The notes beneath the pieces are model-generated. The model did no database searches. It worked only from the letters and a program-made list of their open reading frames with translations, and was not told the DNA's origin. From Flavobacterium psychrophilum (lineage in GTDB: Bacteria > Bacteroidota > Bacteroidia > Flavobacteriales > Flavobacteriaceae): a stretch of 21,759 nucleotides of DNA. This document shows, piece by piece, positions 17,201 to 21,759 of this stretch (its first letter is position 1; each line of letters opens with the position of its first letter). The translations under genes were made by a program, and so were the position numbers. The stretch lies in contig DZAU01000040.1 in assembly GCA_022729635.1 (NCBI GenBank), forward strand, positions 1-21,759. The letters run 5' to 3'.

Positions 17201-17278
17201 CGCAAAAAATCCTCCCAAAATAATTAGGAAAATAACGGCACTTAAACCATTTTTATGTTTTACAAAAAAGTTGTTCAT
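14210..17278 (-). CDS. RND-family efflux pump permease
   Basis: A 1022-residue inner-membrane, proton-driven export pump of the AcrB/MexB type. It has one N-terminal helix (about 11-30), a first periplasmic loop (about 31-330), six helices (about 333-545 including the loop to helix 7), a second periplasmic loop (about 570-860) and five final helices. The proton-relay Asp pair is present in LGLIIDDAIVVVE (Asp397, Asp398), the signature of drug-type (HAE1) pumps rather than of the heavy-metal CzcA type. The start codon overlaps the adaptor gene stop by 1 nt. It is the last gene of the operon. Substrate is not readable from sequence; the PAP2 phosphatase and EamA genes upstream hint at envelope lipids or hydrophobic compounds. 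Confidence 0.93.
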   Translation of the reverse strand: MNNFFVKHKNGLSAVIFLIILGGFFAYSKMQTSLFPEITFPKIKIIADAGQQPIDKMMITVTKPLENAIKKVQDLKTVRSTTSRGSCEISAFMDWKSDIDLSKTRIEEQINQIKNNLPPDTQITVEKMNPSILPVIGYAIDCEGKSAIELKKIANYIIKPFLSQIDGVSEIRIIGGKEKEYWLALDFNKMTALGITPNAISQVLSQTNFIKSNGYLADYRYLYLTITDAQVDKKDELENLVISNNGKGIVTLKDIATVEIKEAKEYIKVNANGKESILIAVIKQPNSNLISLSDAMNVKLQDLKKILPKDITIKPFYEQANFVNDAVKSVTDSLLIGLLLAIIVAILFLKSAKASATILIIIPVTLGLTLIVLYLTGNTFNIMTLGAIAAALGLIIDDAIVVVEQIHRTHEEHPDEPTVTLLQKAIHYLFPAMVGSSISTIVIFIPFILMSGVAGSYFKVLTDTMIITLVCSFFVTWLLLPVVYLLLSKEERTNSEKQEINEIHEVKTQNWVGYFIGKPIISIAFCVVLVLSIFIILPNLETGFLPEMDEGSIILDYESPPGTSLEETDRMLNEVEKIIIKIPEVEAYSRRTGTQMGFFITEPNRGDYLIQLKKERSKTSNDVIDEIRAKVEATQPALRIDFGQVIGDMLGDLMSSVSPIEVKVYGNNQVELQKIAKEVSAIVEKVKGTADVFDGIVLAGPAINIQPNYSQLAQYGITPTDLQFQMQTALEGNVVGSLLENEKLTPIRLIYANGQKRSLEDIKQLKIFLPNGQSIPISSLVTISVQKGVAEIERENLQMMSVVTGRLDNRDLGSVMKEIQTKVTQDVHLPSGYYIEYAGAYKDQQQSFRELLLILIASSLLVFGVILFLFRDFRIASVILLISVLGISGSYILLFMTRTPLNVGSYTGIIMIVGIIAENAIFTFLQFRETFKLTRNVNQSIIYSISTRLRPKLMTALGAIIALLPLAIGIGTGSELHQPLAIAVIGGFLIAMPLLLVILPSLLAQVYKNEKHFKHILENNNI

Positions 17279-18198
17279 TACAATTCCTTTTTAATCACTT
17301 TTACTTTAATGGTATCTGCTACTCCATAATTTCCAGTAAGCAAAATTTTATCTTCACGAGTTAAAACGGGTGATAAGATCTCAATTCTATCTTCGGTTTG
17401 AATTCCTTTTTGTATTGGAATTTTAACTGCTGTATTGGAGTTTATCATTTTCATAATCCAAAAGTCAGTTTCGGTTTCATCACTCAAAACGGCTGATTTT
17501 GGCAATGAAACAGTCTTGGAATTAGAAGATTTATAAATCCGAACCTTTACAATTAAATTCTCTGGAATATCTTGTTTGCCGTTTATTTTCAAAACCACAT
17601 TTTGCGTTTGTGAAGTGGCGTCAACAGTTGGTGAAAATTTTTGAACTCTTGCAATTCTCGATGTACCATCAGGTAAAGTAGCAGTCAATTGTTGGCCAAT
17701 TGAAACGTAACTTTTCAATTCATAAGGCAAGCTCAAAATAATTGCAAAACTTTCAGCATCGTTAATAGTAACTAAAACGTCACCATCTTGAACATAATCA
17801 CCTTGTTGTACATTGACCATAGTTACAATTCCACTTGTATTAGAACGTACCCTTATGGCACTGCCAAAATTTAAAGTTGGATCTATTTTATTGATGGTGT
17901 TTCCTAAGACTTTGGCTTCTCTGGTTTTAATAGAAAACAACTCCTTTCCGTTAGTTACAAAATCATTAGTTGCTACATTAACCGAATTCAAATAACCTGT
18001 TGCATTAGATTTGACAGTATTTTTAACCAGATAAAATGCTGTTGCATTAAGATCAATATAACTTGCAATTCCTGAGGTGTCAATTGTAGTTAAAGTTACA
18101 GGAACACTTGCATCAATAGGTTTTTCGGTAACTGTAGAATCTTTACAAGAAATAAAAAAGAGAGTGATTATAATAAAAATATAAATTGATTTTTTCAT
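17278..18198 (-). CDS. RND efflux periplasmic adaptor lipoprotein (HlyD-like)
   Basis: A 306-residue membrane-fusion protein linking the RND pump to the TolC-like channel. The lipoprotein signal is FFISC with Cys18 as the lipidation site. Two lipoyl half-motifs are visible: VKSNATGYLNSVNVATNDFVTNGKELFSI (about 62-90 in several strands) and VRSNTSGIVTMVNVQQGDYVQDGDVLVTI (about 117-145). They lie only about 30 residues apart, so the usual long alpha-hairpin is nearly absent. Beta-barrel and membrane-proximal regions follow (about 150-300). It is shorter than typical adaptors (about 350-400 residues) for that reason. It overlaps the pump gene by 1 nt and follows the small membrane protein by 14 nt. 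Confidence 0.88.
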   Translation of the reverse strand: MKKSIYIFIIITLFFISCKDSTVTEKPIDASVPVTLTTIDTSGIASYIDLNATAFYLVKNTVKSNATGYLNSVNVATNDFVTNGKELFSIKTREAKVLGNTINKIDPTLNFGSAIRVRSNTSGIVTMVNVQQGDYVQDGDVLVTINDAESFAIILSLPYELKSYVSIGQQLTATLPDGTSRIARVQKFSPTVDATSQTQNVVLKINGKQDIPENLIVKVRIYKSSNSKTVSLPKSAVLSDETETDFWIMKMINSNTAVKIPIQKGIQTEDRIEILSPVLTREDKILLTGNYGVADTIKVKVIKKEL

Positions 18199-18212
18199 TG
18201 ATTTATTTTTAT

Positions 18213-18527
18213 TTAAGATACTAATTTAACAGGCCAAAACATAATTAAAAAAAACAATACTATTCCTAGAATACCAAGCAAAGCAATTAAAAAAAAGTAA
18301 TTAGCTATTTTTTCAATTCTCATTTCTTTTTTTTCATTCATTGTTTTTATTGATACAAAAGATAAAACAGAAGAAATTGTTAATAATAAAGCAATTATTG
18401 ATGTAAATTCATCAACTAAACTATTTTCAGATTTATTGCTCATATGCAAAGAGATTAATATAAATAAACAAAACCCAAGTAAATTTGAAGAAGTGCCTAA
18501 AATATGTTGGGATGTATTGTTTGCCAT
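18213..18527 (-). CDS. small membrane protein of the RND operon
   Basis: A 104-residue protein with three predicted membrane segments: about 14-28, 40-60 and 76-98. A short charged loop KTMNEKKEMRIEKIAN joins the last two. There is no signal peptide or known motif, and I do not recognise a named family. It sits between the TolC-like and adaptor genes, 37 nt after one and 14 nt before the other, so it is translated with the efflux system. It might be an accessory subunit of the pump, comparable in position but not in sequence with small RND-associated proteins. Function unknown. Confidence 0.8.
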   Translation of the reverse strand: MANNTSQHILGTSSNLLGFCLFILISLHMSNKSENSLVDEFTSIIALLLTISSVLSFVSIKTMNEKKEMRIEKIANYFFLIALLGILGIVLFFLIMFWPVKLVS

Positions 18528-18564
18528 TTTTTTTTAATTTTTTAATATTTTTTTATTAGCTTAT

Positions 18565-19818
18565 TTAATCATTAGAACTCCAATAATTAATTTCGTTTAT
18601 AAGTTGGAGTTTGTTTATTTTATTTTGCGAAATGCTATTGTTGATAGTTATTACATTTCCGATTGCAATAACAAAATCAGTAATTTGAGCGTCGCCAGAC
18701 AATAATAATTTTTTATCCGCTTCGATAAGAGCATCGGCAATTTGAAGTTGCGATTGCAGTTGTTTTTCGGTTTCTATAGTTTGTTTCAATTTCTGGTTGA
18801 GCATCAATAATTGCTGGGCATATTGCTTGTTGAAATTCTTTTTGTATGCCAAATTGGTAGCCAGTGCCGTTTGGTTTTTTTGATGTTGTAACAATTTTTG
18901 ATTACCATCATAAATAGGAATTGACAATCCTAAGCCAACACTAACTCCAATGTTTTTATACCCTTGATAAGTAAAACTCGATAAATATCCTGCATCAGCG
19001 AGTAATGATAAAGAGGGTTTGTAGTTGTTGTCGATTAACTTATTTTGATTTTTTATTTTTAAGCTATCTACTTCAAATTGTTTTAGAAAAACAATTTTAT
19101 CGTTATTTCGAATATTCTTCAAAACAATATCTGGATTTTTTAATTTAACGAAAGTCGTATCTGTTTCTCCTGATAAATAATTGAGTAAGCTTAAATCATT
19201 TTGATATTGTTGTTTGAGCAATAAAACTTGTAATTCTTGTTGTTTGACAGTCGAAATAAAGAGTAAATAATCGGTTTGTTTGTATATTGAATTTTGAGTT
19301 AACTTTTTCAAAACAACAGCTCCATTTTTTAAAAGGCTTATCATTTTTTGATTGTAATCCATTTGTTCTAAACTTCCTGATGCAGTTATGTATTGAGAAA
19401 CTATGGCTTTATTCAAATCTTTTAAGGCAATAGTTTTATTCAAAAGCAATCCATCTTTCATTAATTTGAATGTTTCAGCTTGCGAATTGACGATGCTTTT
19501 TCTAATAATTTTTTGATTTACACCTATCAAACCCGAAACCGTTTGCCCATTGGTTATAGCAGTATCATATCCATAACCATTTATAGTTGGAGCATAATTA
19601 GCATTAAGGTTTACTGCAATTTGGGGCTTATAATTGGCTCGATTAATCAAACTATCTAAAGCATTTGATTTAATTTGATTGGACAAATCTTTCAATAAGG
19701 GTGAATTGATTTGTGCCTTTTCTTTATAAAATTGTAAGTCTTTTTCTTGCGAAAAAGAAGACAAACTACACAAAAAAAGTAAAACGAAAAAAGTGCTTTT
19801 CATTATTTTTAAATCCAT
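18565..19818 (-). CDS. TolC-family outer-membrane efflux protein
   Basis: A 417-residue outer-membrane channel protein. The signal peptide is best read from the second methionine (MKSTFFVLLFLCSLSSFSQ, start near 19803), with cleavage before EKDLQ. The first ATG at 19816-19818 lies 1 nt after the EamA stop and would add five residues. The protein shows the typical coiled helical content (INSPLLKDLSNQIKSN, QLQIADALIEADKKLL) and a repeat-like GYLSSFTYQGYKNIGVSVGLGLSIPIYDG strand region that marks the beta-barrel in OEP proteins. It completes the RND tripartite system with the adaptor and pump further down the same operon. Confidence 0.88.
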   Translation of the reverse strand: MDLKIMKSTFFVLLFLCSLSSFSQEKDLQFYKEKAQINSPLLKDLSNQIKSNALDSLINRANYKPQIAVNLNANYAPTINGYGYDTAITNGQTVSGLIGVNQKIIRKSIVNSQAETFKLMKDGLLLNKTIALKDLNKAIVSQYITASGSLEQMDYNQKMISLLKNGAVVLKKLTQNSIYKQTDYLLFISTVKQQELQVLLLKQQYQNDLSLLNYLSGETDTTFVKLKNPDIVLKNIRNNDKIVFLKQFEVDSLKIKNQNKLIDNNYKPSLSLLADAGYLSSFTYQGYKNIGVSVGLGLSIPIYDGNQKLLQHQKNQTALATNLAYKKNFNKQYAQQLLMLNQKLKQTIETEKQLQSQLQIADALIEADKKLLLSGDAQITDFVIAIGNVITINNSISQNKINKLQLINEINYWSSND

Positions 19819-19819
19819 T

Positions 19820-20242
19820 TTATTTCAATGTCAAAACTAATATTCCTCCAATAATCATCAATCCACCAACAGCAATTTTCCAAGTAAATTCTTCATTAAG
19901 GAAGAAAAAGGAAAGCGCAAGAGTGATAATGATACTTCCTTTATCTATTAATGCAATTTCAGAAACATTGCCTATTTTCATTGCTCTGTAATAGAATATC
20001 CAAGAAATTGTGGTTGTAAATCCCGAAACTCCAAGTAATAAGACATCTCTTTTTGTGAGGTTTCCAAAATCTTTGGTATTGTTGAATACTAAAATATTAA
20101 GCCAAATTAATAAAAACACAAACGAAGTTCGTACAGCTAAACCAGTATCCGATGCTACATTTTTTAAACCTGCCTTTGCAATTACTGATGTTAAACCTGC
20201 GAAAATCATTGATATAATTGCGAAAATTTGATACTGTTTCAT
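19820..20242 (-). CDS. EamA/DMT-family small membrane transporter
   Basis: A 140-residue protein with four to five membrane segments matching one EamA domain, e.g. AGLTSVIAKAGLKNVASDTGLAVR at the start and SEIALIDKGSIIITLALSFFFLNEEFTWK, then GGLMIIGGILVLTLK at the end. Such single-domain proteins (about 140 residues) are a normal subgroup that works as dimers, so it is not truncated. Family members export small metabolites or, in the ArnE/F branch, lipid-linked sugars. It overlaps the PAP2 gene by 4 nt and is 1 nt from the TolC gene, so it is translationally coupled on both sides. Confidence 0.88.
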   Translation of the reverse strand: MKQYQIFAIISMIFAGLTSVIAKAGLKNVASDTGLAVRTSFVFLLIWLNILVFNNTKDFGNLTKRDVLLLGVSGFTTTISWIFYYRAMKIGNVSEIALIDKGSIIITLALSFFFLNEEFTWKIAVGGLMIIGGILVLTLK

Positions 20243-20811
20243 CGGTATTGTTTAAAAGTTTTAAATTTTAAAAGAATAAATCGTATTAAAAAACCATAAA
20301 TAATACCCAAAAACATTGCTACAATTACGTCTGACGGATAATGGACACCATTGTAAATTCTACTATATGCCACCAATATTGCCCAAAAAGCTAATACAAT
20401 TTTTAACCAATTGTATTTTGATGGCAAAAGCAAAATAAGAAATGTTGCTAATCCAAAAGCGTTTGCTGAATGGGAAGAAATAAAACCATATTGGCCACCA
20501 GGTCCTGCTTGGCTTAAATGTATTAAATTTTGTAAAGAAGGTTCGTGGGATGGTCTTAATCTTTTAACAATATTTTTTATAAGATGTGATGCTGTTTGAT
20601 CACATATCGTTATTAGTAAACCAATTGCTAGAAGCACATAAATACTTTTCTTTTTGAATTCTCTAATAATGATAAATACAATAAACAGATAAAAAGGCAA
20701 CCAAAATAATTTATCGCTTGCCCAATACATAATTGAGTCAAAAAATGAGTTGTGTTTTCCGTTTAAATAGAGAAATAAATGAGTATCTAAATTTTTAATT
20801 TTTTCAATCAT
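20239..20811 (-). CDS. PAP2-family membrane phosphatase
   Basis: A 190-residue membrane protein of the type 2 phosphatidic-acid phosphatase family, with five to six membrane segments. All three catalytic motifs are present: KX6RP (Lys79 to Pro87, KNIVKRLRP), the SSHS form of PSGH (Ser112-His114), and SRX5HX3D (Ser150, Arg151, His157, Asp161). Family members remove phosphate from lipid phosphates, including undecaprenyl diphosphate (PgpB/BacA-like roles) and lipid A. Substrate is undecided here. It is the first full gene of the six-gene operon and overlaps the EamA gene by 4 nt, so the pair may act on the same lipid-linked compound (inference). Confidence 0.93.
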   Translation of the reverse strand: MIEKIKNLDTHLFLYLNGKHNSFFDSIMYWASDKLFWLPFYLFIVFIIIREFKKKSIYVLLAIGLLITICDQTASHLIKNIVKRLRPSHEPSLQNLIHLSQAGPGGQYGFISSHSANAFGLATFLILLLPSKYNWLKIVLAFWAILVAYSRIYNGVHYPSDVIVAMFLGIIYGFLIRFILLKFKTFKQYR

Positions 20812-20821
20812 ATAATTTTTT

Positions 20822-20884
20822 TTAGTCTATTTCTTCACTTAAAAATTTTCCTGTTACTTCAAAAACTAATTCTTTTTCCGTCAT
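20822..20884 (-). CDS. possible 20-codon ORF upstream of PAP2
   Basis: An ATG frame of 20 codons, MTEKELVFEVTGKFLSEEID, ends 10 nt before the PAP2 start codon. Its composition is protein-like (charged and hydrophobic residues alternating) rather than the low-complexity Lys/Asn/Ile of random AT-rich sequence. It may be a leader peptide or the tail of a decayed gene; an in-frame stop lies three codons upstream. No known family. Translation is unproven. Confidence 0.25.
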   Translation of the reverse strand: MTEKELVFEVTGKFLSEEID

Positions 20885-20919
20885 TTGAATTTCTTATTTA
20901 ATAACATTCCCTTTTTTAA

Positions 20920-21123
20920 TTATTTTTTCGCGACGGTGGATAAATAGAGTTGATTATTAGTCTTGTTTAGTTCAATTCTTCGTGCACCCTTTTGGGGTTT
21001 AATCGTTTTCTGATCCGAAAAAATATTCTCGTTCGCTTCCTTTACAATGATTGTTCCATCTCCATTTGAACTATAAGCATTCACGGTAAGCAGTACAAGA
21101 ATGAAACAAAGGATGTTTTTCAT
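20920..21123 (-). CDS. small secreted hypothetical protein
   Basis: A 67-residue protein with a signal peptide (MKNILCFILVLLTVNAYS, cleavage near residue 18). The mature part of about 49 residues is polar and basic (DQKTIKPQKGARRIELNK) with no cysteine after the signal and no known motif. It is 69 nt after the glycosyltransferase stop and 35 nt before the 20-codon frame. It may be a periplasmic peptide; similar short exported proteins are common and uncharacterised in flavobacteria. Function unknown. Confidence 0.6.
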   Translation of the reverse strand: MKNILCFILVLLTVNAYSSNGDGTIIVKEANENIFSDQKTIKPQKGARRIELNKTNNQLYLSTVAKK

Positions 21124-21192
21124 TGGATAAATTTATACAAAAAAAATATTTTTCACTCTCTTTTACCAATGTTGCATTAAAATTAAGTCAAA

Positions 21193-21759
21193 TTATATAT
21201 TATAAGTGATCAATTTATGATTAAGAATACCATTTAACACTTTGATTATTTCATCATTATTACTATCATTAGTATTTATTCCAATACTTCGATTATTATA
21301 CGGGCTATACTTTTTTAAATCAGAAACTGAAAATAATCCCAATGTAGGTGTGAATACTGAACTTGAAAGATGCATAATTCCACTATCGGCACCTATAAAT
21401 AATTGGGTATTTGCAATTAAAGATCCTATTTGACGAACATCTTTACTATAAAATGTAGGGGCTTTGAATGCAATTTGTGAAACATTTTCAATAGGTAAAA
21501 CTTCAATAATATTGTAATTTGGATATTCCGTTTTTAATCGCTCATAAAAATTTTCCCACCACAACCCTGAATTACATTTATCTCCAGTTGCAAAAGTAAA
21601 CAAGCATATTGTCTTTTTCTCTTTACTTATAAGGCTGTTTAATATTTTTTTGCCCTCAGCAATTTCAAAAGGACTTAATTTGAGGTTTAATGATGCAATT
21701 GGTGAGTCATTTTTTTCGAATCCTAATTGAGTTAAATAGCTACGGAAATTATAGACTGG
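21193..21759 (-). CDS. glycosyltransferase family 9 (heptosyltransferase-like), 5' end outside window
   Basis: The frame is open to the right-hand edge of the window, so 188 C-terminal residues are visible and the start is missing. The initiation-like TTG at 21603 is internal: upstream codons continue in frame with sensible sequence (YNFRSYLTQLGFEKND, then ISKEKKTICLFTFATGD). The GT9 signature is in IGADSGIMHLSSSVFTPTLGLF, where the DSG and His residues mark the nucleotide-sugar site of LPS heptosyltransferases (D-T-G-x-x-H in the classic form). The family transfers heptose or related sugars onto lipopolysaccharide core in the cytoplasm. It is on the same strand as the small secreted gene, 69 nt before it. 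Confidence 0.88.
   Translation of the reverse strand, partial: PVYNFRSYLTQLGFEKNDSPIASLNLKLSPFEIAEGKKILNSLISKEKKTICLFTFATGDKCNSGLWWENFYERLKTEYPNYNIIEVLPIENVSQIAFKAPTFYSKDVRQIGSLIANTQLFIGADSGIMHLSSSVFTPTLGLFSVSDLKKYSPYNNRSIGINTNDSNNDEIIKVLNGILNHKLITYNI

Noticed and set aside
16962..17294. 110-codon plus-strand frame opposite the RND pump gene
   Set aside because: It lies antisense to the conserved N-terminal pump region and has no domain signal; its length follows from the codon use of the true gene.
19820..20242. EamA protein as a truncated transporter
   Set aside because: Single-EamA proteins of about 140 residues are a normal subgroup, and both ends match the domain with good operon coupling.
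21193..21603. Glycosyltransferase starting at the TTG codon at 21603
   Set aside because: The frame continues open to the window edge with sensible protein sequence, and GT9 proteins are about 330-350 residues, so the true start is outside.

Overview
The window looks like chromosomal DNA of a Flavobacterium-like member of the Bacteroidota. It is AT-rich, start codons mostly lack a Shine-Dalgarno sequence, one -7 box matches the Bacteroidota form TAnnTTTG, and the content is typical: a SusC/SusD pair, a GH20 hexosaminidase, a LytS/LytTR two-component pair and an ISAs1-type transposase scar. No rRNA, tRNA or CRISPR array was seen. This placement is by recognition, not by database search.

Layout. 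(1) 1-172: a 10-bp tandem repeat array, a GC-rich perfect palindrome and a terminator-like hairpin. (2) 173-2366, minus strand: glutaminase followed by a secreted C45-type Ntn-hydrolase. (3) 2847-11564, minus strand: an amino-sugar utilisation locus transcribed susC, susD, nagB-like deaminase fused to a PIG-L deacetylase domain, then GH20 beta-N-acetylhexosaminidase. A strong hairpin terminator lies between susD and nagB, and another follows the hexosaminidase. (4) 11565-11838: a divergent control region holding a 9-12-9 direct repeat shaped like a LytTR-family binding site just upstream of the susC promoter, plus a separate CG-centred palindrome. (5) 11839-13579, plus strand: overlapping genes for a LytS-type sensor kinase and a LytTR response regulator. 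(6) 13580-14209: a gene-poor convergent gap with the 3' end of a transposase gene, a terminator and a 17-bp inverted repeat pair. (7) 14210-20811, minus strand: a tight operon PAP2 phosphatase, EamA membrane protein, TolC-like outer-membrane protein, small membrane protein, RND adaptor lipoprotein, RND pump. (8) 20812-21759: small secreted and tiny ORFs and the 3' part of a GT9 (heptosyltransferase-like) glycosyltransferase running off the window edge.

How they work together (inference): SusC/SusD would import GlcNAc-containing oligosaccharides through the outer membrane, the exported GH20 enzyme would release terminal GlcNAc, and the deaminase-deacetylase fusion would feed amino-sugar phosphate into glycolysis. 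The adjacent LytS/LytTR pair probably switches on susC through the direct-repeat site. The content resembles the chitin-utilisation locus known from Flavobacterium johnsoniae but has no GH18 chitinase, sugar kinase, separate NagA or inner-membrane sugar transporter in view. The most interesting items are the LytTR-like site, the UUCG-loop terminator inside the operon, the bifunctional NagB fusion, and the unexplained repeats at 31-131 and 13958-14162.
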